The notes: a model not told the origin generated them from the sequence alone. A DNA stretch of 59,877 nucleotides from an uncultured Mucilaginibacter sp. (GCF_903893715.1 NZ_CAITNG010000119.1:1-59877), one strand, 5' to 3'; positions 23,721-33,495 are shown, numbered from the stretch's first letter. Translations and numbers: made by a program.

Positions 23721-24551
23721 TTATACCACCTGTATAAACGATGAGGTAACCGGCTCGGGAAAGAACGATGCCGCCATATGGTCAAAGTCGGGTGTGTCGT
23801 CGGTCGTAGTAAAAAACTGGCGGTTGCCGCCTCTGCTCAATTTGTTTTCCATTTCGGGATGGCGCTGTAAATAATCCACCAAACTTTTTGCCACAATATC
23901 ACCCTGCGATACCACGCGGATATGGTCGGGCAGGTAAGCTTCAATTTTTTGCGTCAACAAGGGGTAATGGGTGCAGCCCAACAAAATCGTATCAATATCC
24001 TGCGATTTGGCCAAAGCTTCATCCAGGTACTTTTTTACAAAATAATCGGCACCGGGTTTATCATGTTCACCATTCTCTATCAAAGGCACCCACAGCGGGC
24101 AGCTTTGTTGGTGTACTACCACATCCGGAAAAAATTTAGCGATCTCCAGCATGTACGATCCCGATTGTACCGTTCCCTTAGTGCCTAACACGGCTATTTC
24201 TTTTGTACGGGTATAATTGCCGATAACTTCGGCAGTGGGCCTGATAACGCCTAAAACACGTTTGGAGGGGTCGTTCTTTTTCAAGTCCTGCTGCTGTATG
24301 GTACGTAATGCCTTGGCCGATGCCGTGTTGCAGGCTAATATGACCAAAGGGCAGCCCATCTCAAAAAGGGCTTCAACACATTCCAGTGTGTATTGATGTA
24401 TGGTTTTGAACGAACGGTTACCATAAGGTGCCCTCGCATTATCGCCTAAGTAGATATAATCGTATTGGGGCAATGCCTCCGCTATCGACCGGAATACCGT
24501 GAGGCCCCCAATTCCCGAATCGAAAATACCTACAGGCTGATTGTTTAACAT
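23721..24551 (-). CDS. murI: Glutamate racemase
   Basis: 276 residues from the ATG at 24551, just ahead of PVGIFDSGIGGLTV; the frame is open to 24656 but those extra codons are not conserved. The two catalytic cysteines are Cys74 (LACNTASA) and Cys193 (LGCTHYPLL), and Asp11 and the GDNARAPYG loop are present. It converts L- to D-glutamate for peptidoglycan synthesis in the cytoplasm. Part of a minus-strand envelope block with ompH, bamA and uppS, a conserved Bacteroidota arrangement. Confidence 0.95.
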   Translation of the reverse strand: MLNNQPVGIFDSGIGGLTVFRSIAEALPQYDYIYLGDNARAPYGNRSFKTIHQYTLECVEALFEMGCPLVILACNTASAKALRTIQQQDLKKNDPSKRVLGVIRPTAEVIGNYTRTKEIAVLGTKGTVQSGSYMLEIAKFFPDVVVHQQSCPLWVPLIENGEHDKPGADYFVKKYLDEALAKSQDIDTILLGCTHYPLLTQKIEAYLPDHIRVVSQGDIVAKSLVDYLQRHPEMENKLSRGGNRQFFTTTDDTPDFDHMAASFFPEPVTSSFIQVV

Positions 24552-24624
24552 GGGTACAAATGTAAAAAGCGCGACCCAATAAAAAAATCGGGTCCCGCCT
24601 TTAGCATAATGTTTTGATGGAAGA

Positions 24625-25161
24625 TTATTTTTTTGCTGCGGGTGCTGCTGCAACAATACCTAATTTTGTTTTAACAGCTTCCGTCAGGTCGTCCGAATCA
24701 GGCGATACCAACATTATTTGTTGCGACGAATCGAATACATACGCGTATCCTTTTTCTTTCGCTACACCATTTACTGCCAACTTTACTTTGTCAAACAATG
24801 GCTTAGCTAATTCTTGTTGCCTTTGATCCAGTTTTTGTTGTGCAGTTGTGTTATAATCCTGCATCCTTTTTTGCATGTCGGTCAACTCGCCTTCTTTTGC
24901 CAAACGAACAGCATCGTTCATACCGGCCTGGCCTTTTTGGTAATCGGCCAATTTGGCTTGGTACTCAGCTTGCATGCCTTGTAAGCCGTCCGAATATTGT
25001 TTTGTTTCGGTTTGCAATGTTTTTTGGATAACCAATTTATCCGGCATAACGTCTATAACAGCGTTAAAATTTACGTAGCCAATTTTATTCTGAGCCTTTG
25101 CAAGAGTTCCTGCTAAAACCATACATCCGGCAATCAATACAACTTTAAATAACTTTTTCAT
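24625..25161 (-). CDS. OmpH/Skp-family periplasmic chaperone, copy 1
   Basis: 178 residues: signal peptide about 1-23 (LAKAQ), the strand NKIGYVNFNAVIDVMPD, long alpha-helical tentacles (about 45-130) rich in Gln/Lys/Asp, and a C-terminal strand GYAYVFDSSQQIMLVSPD, then an Ala/Lys tail. Skp trimers hold unfolded outer-membrane proteins during transit to the BAM complex. Downstream of a second ompH and bamA, so the operon supplies both chaperone and insertase. Confidence 0.9.
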   Translation of the reverse strand: MKKLFKVVLIAGCMVLAGTLAKAQNKIGYVNFNAVIDVMPDKLVIQKTLQTETKQYSDGLQGMQAEYQAKLADYQKGQAGMNDAVRLAKEGELTDMQKRMQDYNTTAQQKLDQRQQELAKPLFDKVKLAVNGVAKEKGYAYVFDSSQQIMLVSPDSDDLTEAVKTKLGIVAAAPAAKK

Positions 25162-25210
25162 TTTGGGGTTTTTCTGATTTTTATTTTTCTGCGATTTTAA
25201 AGATTTTTTT

Positions 25211-25741
25211 TTACTTAGCCAACACTCCGGGCTTTAATCCTAAGCGTTTTATAATATCATCGCTCCTGTCGTAGCGCGGATTGGCATAAAGCATAATTAC
25301 TTCACTGTTTTTATCAAATACCATATCTATACCGTCGCTCTCGGCCAATTCCTGTATGGCTTTGGCTATTCGGTCTTGTATCGGTTTTATCAATGCGCTA
25401 CTACGCTGTGCTAATTCGCCATCGGGACCAAATTTTGAGCGTTGAAAATCTTTCGCTGCCTTTTCTTTTTCTACAATGTCAGTTTCACGACGCTTTTTCA
25501 TATCCGGCGTCATCAACACCTGATCCGCCTGATAGGCTTTGTACATCCTGTCGATTTCCTGAAAACGGGCATCACTTTCTTTTTGCCATTGGTCCGATAA
25601 GGCTTTCAACTCCTTCTGTGCCGAAATATAGTCCGGCACATGGTTCAAAATATATTGCGAATCGATATACGCAAAACGTTGCGCAAAACCGCTAAACCCA
25701 ATAAACAACGCAAAAACCAGTGTTAAAAAAACCTTTTTCAT
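25211..25741 (-). CDS. OmpH/Skp-family periplasmic chaperone, copy 2
   Basis: 176 residues starting at MKKVFLTLVF (25741); the longer frame to 25765 would overlap the end of bamA and lacks signal-peptide character. Signal peptide about 1-21 (GFAQ), then RFAYIDSQYILNHVPDY, charged helices with RRETDIVEKEKAAKDFQRSKFGPDGEL, and a C-terminal IDMVFDKNSEVIMLYANPRYD strand. It differs from copy 1 in the helical tips, suggesting different clients or a hetero-oligomer. It starts 8 bp after the bamA stop. Confidence 0.9.
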   Translation of the reverse strand: MKKVFLTLVFALFIGFSGFAQRFAYIDSQYILNHVPDYISAQKELKALSDQWQKESDARFQEIDRMYKAYQADQVLMTPDMKKRRETDIVEKEKAAKDFQRSKFGPDGELAQRSSALIKPIQDRIAKAIQELAESDGIDMVFDKNSEVIMLYANPRYDRSDDIIKRLGLKPGVLAK

Positions 25742-25748
25742 ATTCCGA

Positions 25749-28301
25749 TCAATTAAAGCCGCCATTTAAACTCTGCGAGATAGAGAAGTGGAACTGGCTT
25801 TTGTTTGCACTCGGCGCGCCGGGTATTGCATCGAAACCATAACCATAATCTAATCCAAGCAGCCCAAATATAGGAAGGAAAATACGGGTACCAAAACCTA
25901 CCGACCTTTTTACGTTAAATGGTGTAAAAGTACTGAAGCTGTTCCATACGTTTCCGCCCTCTGCAAATGCCAGCAACAATATTTTTGCCGACTGACTATC
26001 AATAATCGGGTGGCGCAATTCCAACTCATATTTGTTAAACACCGGACTGCCCGGGTTATTATTTGCGTTATAGCCCGAACCATCAGGAACGATTGAAAAG
26101 TTCTGATAACCGCGCAAACCAATGATTTCGCTGCCTTGTAAAAACTGGTAACTCTGCATACCGTCGCCGCCTAATTTAAAGCGCTCAAATGGTGCCGGAC
26201 CTACCGCAGTATTGTATTGGCCCATAAAGCCGAATTGCGCCTGACCCTTTAACACCAATTTACCAACAATTTTCTGGAACCATTGCGACTCGAATTTCCA
26301 TTTGTGATACTCAACAAACTGGTAGCGTTGTTGTGGTGTAGCTATTTCATAATTTACGCCGTTAAACAACGAGTATGGCGGCGTAGCCTGCACGGTAAAC
26401 TTAATATTAGATCCCGACGTAGGGAAAATAGGCTGGTCCAACGAGTTACGGCTCAACTCCTGTGTCAGCTTAATGTTCCACGATGTACCGTTTTTAAACA
26501 AATAACCGGGATAGTTATTCAAATTATAGTGATCAACATTTAACGAGTAGTTCAGTTGGAAAAAGTTATCCGGAACCTTCAATTGCTCGCCCAAAGTGAT
26601 ACCGGCACCATTGATACGTAAATTATAAAAATTAGGGTCGGTGCTGGCATACGCCGAAGCATTCGAACTTAACTGGGTATAGGCTGTTACCGCGAAGTAG
26701 ATAGGTTTTTTTCCACCCAACCAAGGCTCCGAAAACGTAAACGAAAAATTCTGGTAATTCTGCCCGTTCGATTGACCGCGCAAACTCAACTTTTCGCCAT
26801 CGCCCTTTGGTAATGGTTTGTAAGCGCTTTTGTTAAACAAGTTACGTATGGAGAAGTTGTTGAATGTTAAACCCAACGTACCAACCAATTGGCCGCCACC
26901 AAAACCGCCCGAAAGCTCAACCTGATCTGATGGTTTTTCAACCACATCATAAACAATATCAACCGTACCATCCTGCGGGTTGATGTTGGTAGGTTTCGGT
27001 TCTGTTTTTTGCTCATCAAAATTACCTAATTGGGTAATTTCACGTGTACTGCGCACAATGGCTTCCTTCGAGAATTTTTGCCCCGGCAAAGTACGTATGG
27101 CCCTGCGCACAACTTTATCGTTGGTAACATCATTACCCTGTATAATAACACGGTTAATGGTGTATTGCGGCCCTTCATACATCCTGATGTCAACATCAAT
27201 CGTGTCATTGTATATTTTTGTCTGTACAGGATCGGCCTGGTAGGTCAAATACCCGTCGTTTAAGTATAACGATGATATATCGTCCCCATTGGCTGTTGGC
27301 CCGCTCAAACGTTTGGTCAAATTGTCTTCGCTAAACACATCGCCTTTTTTGATGCGCAAAATTGAATTTAGAACACTGGTAGGGTATTTTGAATTGCCCG
27401 AAAACGTGATCTTACCGAAGTAATATTTCGGCCCTTCGTACATTTTAATTTTTACGTTTACCGTTTGCTCGTCGTTTTTCCAAACCGAATCACTCAAAAT
27501 TTCAGCGTCGCGGTACCCTCTTTCCTGTAGCTTTTGTACAAATTCCTGCTTATCGTCTTCGTATTTATCGCGGATAAACTTCTTCGAACCAAAAATATGT
27601 GTCCATTTTTTCTCGCGGGTATCTTTCAAAAAGCTTTTGAGTTTCTTTTGAGTGAATACTACGTTCCCCTCAAACATCACCTTATTGATCTTCACTTTCT
27701 GCTTTTTATCGATATGCACATCCAGTATCACACTATTGGCATCCGATGGATCTTTACGCTGTTGTATATCAACTGTGGTATTCAAAAAGCCTTTATCGCT
27801 AAAATGCTTCTTTATGATGTTGGTGGTAGTGTTCAACAGGTTTTCGTTAACAATTTTACCGGCCTTGTCGTTCAACATTTTTTGGATATCTTCTATCTCG
27901 CCTTTACGTATGCCCAATAAGTGCATCCGCGATAGGCGCGGACGTTCTGTTATTGCTATTTCCAAATAAACGGTATCCAAATCTATTTTGGTAATATTCA
28001 GCTTCACATCGTCAAAAAGCCCTTGGTCCCACAAGGCTTTGATCACGTTTGCCGAAGCTTCGCCCGGTATGGTTATCTTATCGCCTTTGTTTAATTTTGA
28101 TATGGTGATAAGCACATCTTTTTCAAGATACTTGGTACCGCTCACGCTAACGCCGCCAATGATAAAATCACGCGGACTTAAATAACTTATACTATCGGCC
28201 GGTATTGATTTTGTAAGTTGTGGCCTTGGTTGGTTTGAAACCTGCGCCCATGCGGCCGAACAAATGACTGAGAAAAATAGTGCAATAAGGAGTTTATTCA
28301 T
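25749..28301 (-). CDS. bamA: Outer-membrane protein assembly factor BamA
   Basis: 850 residues: signal peptide about 1-19 (AAWAQ), five POTRA-like repeats across about 45-430 (for example ISVSGTKYLEKDVLITI, VMFEGNVVFTQKKLKSF, ITFSGNSKYPTSVLNSIL, VIIQGNDVTNDKVVRRAI), then a 16-strand barrel. Late in the barrel FKLGGDGMQSYQFLQGSEIIGLRGY contains the loop-6 RGY motif, and the protein ends in an aromatic strand (FHFSISQSLNGGFN). It folds and inserts beta-barrel proteins into the outer membrane. Upstream of two Skp-like chaperones. Confidence 0.96.
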   Translation of the reverse strand: MNKLLIALFFSVICSAAWAQVSNQPRPQLTKSIPADSISYLSPRDFIIGGVSVSGTKYLEKDVLITISKLNKGDKITIPGEASANVIKALWDQGLFDDVKLNITKIDLDTVYLEIAITERPRLSRMHLLGIRKGEIEDIQKMLNDKAGKIVNENLLNTTTNIIKKHFSDKGFLNTTVDIQQRKDPSDANSVILDVHIDKKQKVKINKVMFEGNVVFTQKKLKSFLKDTREKKWTHIFGSKKFIRDKYEDDKQEFVQKLQERGYRDAEILSDSVWKNDEQTVNVKIKMYEGPKYYFGKITFSGNSKYPTSVLNSILRIKKGDVFSEDNLTKRLSGPTANGDDISSLYLNDGYLTYQADPVQTKIYNDTIDVDIRMYEGPQYTINRVIIQGNDVTNDKVVRRAIRTLPGQKFSKEAIVRSTREITQLGNFDEQKTEPKPTNINPQDGTVDIVYDVVEKPSDQVELSGGFGGGQLVGTLGLTFNNFSIRNLFNKSAYKPLPKGDGEKLSLRGQSNGQNYQNFSFTFSEPWLGGKKPIYFAVTAYTQLSSNASAYASTDPNFYNLRINGAGITLGEQLKVPDNFFQLNYSLNVDHYNLNNYPGYLFKNGTSWNIKLTQELSRNSLDQPIFPTSGSNIKFTVQATPPYSLFNGVNYEIATPQQRYQFVEYHKWKFESQWFQKIVGKLVLKGQAQFGFMGQYNTAVGPAPFERFKLGGDGMQSYQFLQGSEIIGLRGYQNFSIVPDGSGYNANNNPGSPVFNKYELELRHPIIDSQSAKILLLAFAEGGNVWNSFSTFTPFNVKRSVGFGTRIFLPIFGLLGLDYGYGFDAIPGAPSANKSQFHFSISQSLNGGFN

Positions 28302-28363
28302 TCGAATATTTTGATGGGCTAAAATAATTTATACAGTTGTTAAAAAGTGTTAAACATAAAAAT

Positions 28364-29104
28364 TTAGTTGATTTGCTCACTGATGAGGCCAAACCGACGT
28401 TCCCTTTTTTGATAATCAAGGATAGCCTCGAACAAATCCTCACGCCTGAAATCGGGCCAGAGTTTATCTGTAAAATACAGTTCGGCATAGGCAATTTGCC
28501 AAAGCAGGAAGTTGCTTATCCTGTATTCGCCACTTGTCCTGATCAGCAGTTCGGGATCAGGCATATCAGCCGTGTGCAAATGTTGTGCAAAAAGCGCTTC
28601 ATCAACATCTTCGGCTTTTATCAACCCCTTCTCAACTTTTGCGGCAATGGCCTTTGCCGCGTCGGTAATTTCGCGGCGCGAGCTATAACTTAGGGCCAAT
28701 GTTAATACCAACCCGGTGTTTGCCGAAGTCTTTTCAACGGCGTTCTTTAATTCCACGTAGCATTTTTCGGGCAGTTTGTCAATATCGCCAATGGTATTCA
28801 AACGTACATTGTTCTCCATTAATTTTTTTATCTCTTTATTAATGGTCGATATCAACAATTCCATGATGGCGGTAACCTCATACTTTGGCCGGTTCCAGTT
28901 CTCGGCCGAAAAAGTGTACAACGTCAGATATTTTATCCCCAGTTCGCCGGCACCTTCAACCACATCCCTTACCGATAGCACACCGTTATGATGCCCAAAT
29001 ACGCGCATCTTGCCCTTCCCCTTAGCCCACCTGCCATTACCATCCATTATGACAGCAACATGCTTTGGTAATTTGTGTGTATCTATTTCTTCTCTAAATC
29101 CCAT
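28364..29104 (-). CDS. uppS: Undecaprenyl diphosphate synthase (cis-prenyltransferase)
   Basis: 246 residues. HVAVIMDGNGRWAKGKG at about 15-31 carries the catalytic Asp and the diphosphate-binding segment. Further motifs are YLTLYTFSAENWNRP, ALSYSSRREI and the C-terminal DPELLIRTSGEYRISNFLLWQIAYAELYF in outline. It builds the C55 lipid carrier for peptidoglycan and O-antigen. It is followed after 62 bp by bamA in the same direction; the gap upstream (29105-29452) probably contains the promoter. Confidence 0.95.
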   Translation of the reverse strand: MGFREEIDTHKLPKHVAVIMDGNGRWAKGKGKMRVFGHHNGVLSVRDVVEGAGELGIKYLTLYTFSAENWNRPKYEVTAIMELLISTINKEIKKLMENNVRLNTIGDIDKLPEKCYVELKNAVEKTSANTGLVLTLALSYSSRREITDAAKAIAAKVEKGLIKAEDVDEALFAQHLHTADMPDPELLIRTSGEYRISNFLLWQIAYAELYFTDKLWPDFRREDLFEAILDYQKRERRFGLISEQIN

Positions 29105-29452
29105 GGGTGGCTGCTGCTAAAAACAAACTTTATTTGCTGTTTAAAGCCAAAGTATTAAAAAATTTCAGGGGACAAAGGTAAAACTTACTTTGTATATTTT
29201 TATTATAAGCCCAAAAAGAAAAAAAACGGCAAAAACACCGTCCTAAAACAAATAAAAAGCCTGCATATGCAAACCAAAGGCAAATTAAACCGTATACATG
29301 GCAAAGCGTTGCACCCAGTTTAACATTAACATATCCTGCCTGCCTTCATAATGTTAGTTAAATTGCAATTGTGCAAAAAAAAGGGGTGTAATTTATGCCC
29401 GATATTAGTTTTTAAATAAAAAAGAGATATTTTTATTCCAAATTTAAGCGGT
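29105..29452. other. 348-bp intergenic region between divergent uppS and a small membrane-protein gene
   Basis: A/T-rich without a credible coding frame or strong hairpin. It must hold the uppS promoter on the minus strand and, if the plus-strand gene at 29453 is real, its promoter too. No clear -33/-7 pair could be fixed. Confidence 0.4.
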
Positions 29453-29821
29453 ATGATCTCATCGGTGAGTTGTGTGTTTATGATTACCTGTTATGCGTAT
29501 TTTAAACAGTACTATGAGAAATTGATTGCAGCCCAAATACACGACGAAACACTCCGCAAAAACTGGGCAGTTTTATTAAAGAAAAAGCTCATCATTTTCC
29601 CGCTTGGGGTTGTTATTGTGGTGATATTATACGCCTGCTCCTTTACCATCATCCGCCTGGCCCCTACCATCGAAAACGTTAAACTGATACGCCGCATTTG
29701 CGATTTGGCTACTGTAGCTATTTGCGCTGTATTGTTTTATTTAGACAAGCTTGATCTTGATAAAAAACTGATCAAAGACTCGGCTCCCGCGCCCAAGCCA
29801 CTTGACGAAGAAATGGCCTAA
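29453..29821 (+). CDS. Hypothetical two-helix membrane protein
   Basis: 122 residues, not recognised. Two hydrophobic stretches (about 46-66, IIFPLGVVIVVILYACSF, and about 85-100, DLATVAICAVLFYLD) with charged segments around them and an acidic Pro-containing C-terminus. It converges with the DUF6089 gene, overlapping its stop by 4 bp, on the opposite strand to all neighbours over 20 kb. Composition and a normal ATG favour a real gene, but no domain supports it. Confidence 0.5.
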   Translation: MISSVSCVFMITCYAYFKQYYEKLIAAQIHDETLRKNWAVLLKKKLIIFPLGVVIVVILYACSFTIIRLAPTIENVKLIRRICDLATVAICAVLFYLDKLDLDKKLIKDSAPAPKPLDEEMA

Positions 29822-30603
29822 AAAGTCGGGCATTTTTGGCTGATGAAGGTATACGATACCGAAAAACCAAAAAACATATACGTATCGTTTCCCCGGTAAT
29901 TGCCGCGTTGCGTGCCTGCGGTTCCTATATAATCACCTGTCTTTTCGCCCGACCTGTCTGATAGCGCTAACGCTACTCCGCTCAACTGGCTTTTATTAGC
30001 GTAATTATTGGCTACGTCATCCAAATATGGGGTGGTAGTAGCGCGATACCCAAGGTCTACAATAAAGTTCCAGGCCCCCGAAAAGTTGAATTTGATACCT
30101 GCCCCATAAGGTATGGCGATAGTGGAGTTTGAATAAGGTGCTTCGCCCTCCGTACCCAGCGGCCTTAAATTGTACACCACCCCTTTATAAGTTGCCTGTG
30201 GGTTATAAGCTGTTGTAGCAATGCCGGCAAAAATATACGGTGTAAACACATTATCGCCTATTTGAGGTATATAGTTTTTAAAATTGAACTCTCCGGTAAG
30301 GCTCAGCTCGCTCAGCGAGGTGGAAAAACTCAAATTGCGGTTAACATATTGCGGGTTTGATGACGTACTGTCGGCACCGCTTATGGTGCCGTACATATAG
30401 CCAAGTTTTACCGATAAATACCCGCTGAAATTGTGTTTTACAAAAATACCACCCGATATGCCCGAAAATTTCAGGGGATTGGTAGGGTTAAGGTCGCCGA
30501 TATAACCCGATGGCCCTATTGTGGCGCCCGCTTCCCATTTCTGGGCGTCGGCCCCGCAAATAAACAAACATGATAAAATAAGGGCGGATAAAAATTTGGG
30601 CAT
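29818..30603 (-). CDS. DUF6089-family outer-membrane beta-barrel protein
   Basis: 261 residues starting at MPKFLSALILSCLFICGADAQ, one base after the nadK stop; an ATG at 30621 would overlap nadK. Signal peptide about 1-20, then alternating strands (WEAGATIGPSGYIGDLNPTNP...) and a closing aromatic strand YMFFGFSVSYTFI. The N-terminal GYIGDLNP pattern and the place between nadK and uppS/bamA fit the DUF6089 family conserved in Bacteroidota. The function is not established; an outer-membrane structural or assembly role is plausible. Confidence 0.82.
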   Translation of the reverse strand: MPKFLSALILSCLFICGADAQKWEAGATIGPSGYIGDLNPTNPLKFSGISGGIFVKHNFSGYLSVKLGYMYGTISGADSTSSNPQYVNRNLSFSTSLSELSLTGEFNFKNYIPQIGDNVFTPYIFAGIATTAYNPQATYKGVVYNLRPLGTEGEAPYSNSTIAIPYGAGIKFNFSGAWNFIVDLGYRATTTPYLDDVANNYANKSQLSGVALALSDRSGEKTGDYIGTAGTQRGNYRGNDTYMFFGFSVSYTFISQKCPTF

Positions 30604-30604
30604 C

Positions 30605-31486
30605 TTAATAATTCCGGGCATCTATTCCCCAAAGTAGTTTGTTCCTTAACGTAGATAAGTACGATTCATTATCCAAACGGATCAGGTTTAGCTCAAAAGC
30701 GGCTTTGCGGATATAAAATTTAATCGGGCTGTCAACGGTAACCGTCCTCGAATCGCACGATACCAGATAATTGGGGCCACGCCCTTCAACCTCAAAGCTA
30801 AGTACATTATCGTCCGACAATACGATGGGCCGCACGTTCAAATTATGTGGCGCTACCGGTGTTACCACAATATTGCCCGACTGTGGCAGGATAATTGGTC
30901 CACCACAGCTCAACGAGTAAGCCGTCGACCCTGTTGGTGTAGATATAATGATACCATCGCCCCAATACGAGTTTAAGAGCTCGTCGTTCAGGTATGCATG
31001 TATGGTAATCATGGCCGAATCATCACGTTTATGAAAGGTAATATCGTTTAGCGCGAAGTTATCATCTCCAAACACCGCCGGCGCCGATTCTATTTTAAGC
31101 AACACACGGCTGTCTAAAGTATATTTATGGTTTACTACATCGGATATGGCCTTCGCGATATCATCCTTGTTAACGCTGGCCAAAAAACCCAGACGGCCAA
31201 AATTGATACCGATTACCGGGATACCCGAATCGCGGATAAAAGCTACGATATCCAACAGGGTACCATCGCCGCCCAACGTCAAAAAAACATCTATTATGCC
31301 CTTTAGGTCCTGTTTTTTTTCGAACGTTTGGTAAGGGTACGAAAAAACTATTTTACCCGACAAAAAGGCATCCAGATCCTTAAAAATATAAATCTCAACC
31401 CCATGTTCCTCCAGTTGGGTAAAAACCTGCTGTACATAAGGCAACACCGAATTGTTGAACTGCCGCCCATATATCGCTATCTTCAT
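30605..31486 (-). CDS. nadK: NAD kinase
   Basis: 293 residues. LTLGGDGTLL (about 71-80) is the GGDG ATP/NAD site, GINFGRLGFLA follows, and TPTGSTAYSLSCGGPII is the NE/D-type substrate segment. It phosphorylates NAD+ to NADP+ in the cytoplasm. It starts 11 bp downstream of the CBS-domain gene and is followed by DUF6089 after one base, a gene order common in the phylum. Confidence 0.96.
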   Translation of the reverse strand: MKIAIYGRQFNNSVLPYVQQVFTQLEEHGVEIYIFKDLDAFLSGKIVFSYPYQTFEKKQDLKGIIDVFLTLGGDGTLLDIVAFIRDSGIPVIGINFGRLGFLASVNKDDIAKAISDVVNHKYTLDSRVLLKIESAPAVFGDDNFALNDITFHKRDDSAMITIHAYLNDELLNSYWGDGIIISTPTGSTAYSLSCGGPIILPQSGNIVVTPVAPHNLNVRPIVLSDDNVLSFEVEGRGPNYLVSCDSRTVTVDSPIKFYIRKAAFELNLIRLDNESYLSTLRNKLLWGIDARNY

Positions 31487-31497
31487 CTGCAGGCAAT

Positions 31498-32160
31498 TTA
31501 TATATTGAGGTAATTCATAAACGAATCATACCGGTTCATCGAGTCATCATCAACCGGAGTAAAGTTAAAAGTAGCCTTTACGGTATAGTTGTATCGTAAA
31601 AAGGCAGCTACTATGCCCGATATATCCTGTTTGTTTACTTTTAAGGTAACCTCCAAACGGGTCGAATCAGGAAATGAGCGGATGTACGAGCTAAGCACCT
31701 GTGCATTGTCCGACTCTACAATCTGTGCCATATGCGCCAGCGAGTTGTTACGGTTGCTTATTTCGAGTACGATAATGCCACCAGGCTCAGCCACCGAAGT
31801 AATACGCGCAAAGTATTCGTTCATACTATTTAACGAAATAAGACCCAAATAGTCCTTCTTTGCATCCAAAACAGGTACAACCGTCAATTGGCGCTCATAA
31901 AATAACCTGATTACATCGTAAATGTGCTGATTCTCAAAAACGTAGGGGTTTACCAACGACAAGGATACCGAACCGATAGCTAATGTATAGTCGGTGGTTT
32001 CAATCAGGTCGTCTTCCGACACGAGGCCCAAAAACTGGTTCTCGTTCACTATCGGCAAGTGCCTCACCTTAAACTCTGTCATCCGGTCAACAACCTGTTG
32101 TATCGTAGCCGAAGTACGAACCGCAGGAATGATGTCGGATATGAGTTCAATGGCTAACAT
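31498..32160 (-). CDS. CBS-pair domain protein
   Basis: 220 residues: two CBS repeats, first about 8-60 (IPAVRTSATIQQVVDRMTEF..HLPIVNENQFLGLVSEDDL), second about 75-130 (HIYDVIRLFYERQLTVVPVLDAKKDYLGLISL), then an ACT-like C-terminal half with GGIIVLEISNRNNSLAHMAQIVE. CBS pairs bind adenine nucleotides and act as energy or nucleotide sensors; an ACT-like partner suggests a stand-alone regulator. Cotranscribed with nadK, so sensing of NAD(P) or ATP state is a reasonable guess only. Confidence 0.85.
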   Translation of the reverse strand: MLAIELISDIIPAVRTSATIQQVVDRMTEFKVRHLPIVNENQFLGLVSEDDLIETTDYTLAIGSVSLSLVNPYVFENQHIYDVIRLFYERQLTVVPVLDAKKDYLGLISLNSMNEYFARITSVAEPGGIIVLEISNRNNSLAHMAQIVESDNAQVLSSYIRSFPDSTRLEVTLKVNKQDISGIVAAFLRYNYTVKATFNFTPVDDDSMNRYDSFMNYLNI

Positions 32161-32922
32161 CTATACTTTTATTTTTTCTAAAAATCCTTTTAATACCTGG
32201 TTAAATTCCAATGGCCGCTCCATCATGGGCGCGTGGCCGCATTGGTCAATCCAATGCAATTCCGAGTCGGGCAATAACCGGTGAAACTCCTCAGCCACCT
32301 CCGGCGGCGTTATTTTATCGTTTCTGCCCCAAATTAACAATACGGGTATTTCTATTTTGTGCAGGTCCTTACCCATATTGTGCCTGATGGCCGATTTTGC
32401 CATCGCCAAAATTCGTATCACCTTATGCCTGTCGTTCACCGTTTGGAAAACTTCGTCAATCAATTCCTTGGTTGCCGTTCTCGGATCGTAAAATGTATAT
32501 TCTACCTTTTCTTTTACAAAATCATAGCTTTCGCGGCGCGGGAATGTGCCACCAAAAGAATTTTCGTACAACCCCGAACTCCCGGTCAACACCAACGACC
32601 GTACATGCTCCGGGTGCGATAAACAATAAATCAACCCAACATGGCCGCCCAACGAGTTTCCCAACAGGCAAACCTGATCCAACTCCATGTGGTTGATGAA
32701 CTTATTAACGTATTTAGCCAGGCTTTTTACACCTGTAGTCAACAGCGGCAGATCGTAAATAGGCAGCATCGGTATAATAACCCGGTACTCTTTGCTAAAC
32801 TCCTCCACCACATCTTGCCAGTTGCTCAAAGCGCCCATCAGGCCATGCAACAACAACAGAACTTCGCCTTCGCCCTCGTCGATATAACTAAAACCGTTTT
32901 CATCTTTAAGCACGAAATCCAT
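32161..32922 (-). CDS. Alpha/beta hydrolase
   Basis: 253 residues. Oxyanion HGLMG at 26-30, nucleophile elbow GNSLGG with Ser90, acid Asp202 in WGRNDKITPP and His230 in QCGHAPMMERP make a complete catalytic triad. Single-domain fold similar to esterases and C-C hydrolases of the MhpC/YcjY type. Substrate unknown. Its stop codon is directly followed by the start of the CBS-domain gene, so the two are co-expressed with nadK. Confidence 0.88.
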   Translation of the reverse strand: MDFVLKDENGFSYIDEGEGEVLLLLHGLMGALSNWQDVVEEFSKEYRVIIPMLPIYDLPLLTTGVKSLAKYVNKFINHMELDQVCLLGNSLGGHVGLIYCLSHPEHVRSLVLTGSSGLYENSFGGTFPRRESYDFVKEKVEYTFYDPRTATKELIDEVFQTVNDRHKVIRILAMAKSAIRHNMGKDLHKIEIPVLLIWGRNDKITPPEVAEEFHRLLPDSELHWIDQCGHAPMMERPLEFNQVLKGFLEKIKV

Positions 32923-33045
32923 ATAAATTATCGGTGTTTTTTGTGTGTTTAAAATTATATGCCGTTGTAAAAAGCGGCACGCAAATAAAATTGCCCGCCA
33001 TAAAAATAGTTTATTGCAACGGAGTTACAACAAATTATTAATTAT

Positions 33046-33495
33046 TTAACTCAGTAAGCGCTTCACCACTTCCGATATGGTTTTGCCGTCGGCCTTGCCC
33101 GCCAGCTCTTTGTTTGCCGCGCCGATTACCTTGCCCATGTCTTTTACCGATGCGGCGCCGGTACTGATAATCAGTTGTTTCACCACTCGTTCAATGTCGG
33201 CAATATCCATTTGCTTAGGCAAATATAATTCTATTACCTCCAGCTCTTCCATCTCTATTTTGTACAAGTCTTCGCGGTTTTGCGCCTTGTATATATCCGA
33301 CGATTCTTTGCGTTGTTTAACAAGCTTTTGCAAAACTTTGATCTCCGCTTCTTCCGTCAATACATCCGAAGCACCTTTTTCTGTACGTGCCAACAATAAC
33401 GCGGCCTTTACTGCACGCAACGCGCGCAAATTGGCCTCCTGTTTGGCCAACATAGCTTTCTTAATATCCTGGTCTATTGTTTCGATTAGTGACAT
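33046..33495 (-). CDS. GatB/YqeY-domain protein
   Basis: 149 residues, all-helical. MSLIETIDQDIKKAMLAKQEANLRALRAVKAAL at the start and GKVIGAANKELAGKADGKTISEVVKRLLS at the end are typical of stand-alone YqeY proteins, related to the tRNA-binding C-terminal domain of GatB. The biological role is not settled; a tRNA-dependent amidation accessory has been proposed. Its stop lies about 120 bp upstream of the hydrolase gene. The heptad/palindrome at 33518-33548 separates it from the SDR gene. Confidence 0.88.
   Translation of the reverse strand: MSLIETIDQDIKKAMLAKQEANLRALRAVKAALLLARTEKGASDVLTEEAEIKVLQKLVKQRKESSDIYKAQNREDLYKIEMEELEVIELYLPKQMDIADIERVVKQLIISTGAASVKDMGKVIGAANKELAGKADGKTISEVVKRLLS

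Noticed and set aside
24552..24656. Upstream extension of murI
   Set aside because: The added 35 residues have no counterpart in glutamate racemases, and the ATG at 24551 sits directly before the conserved start.
29105..29452. tRNA or small RNA gene in the uppS upstream gap
   Set aside because: No cloverleaf or strong stem could be formed by eye.
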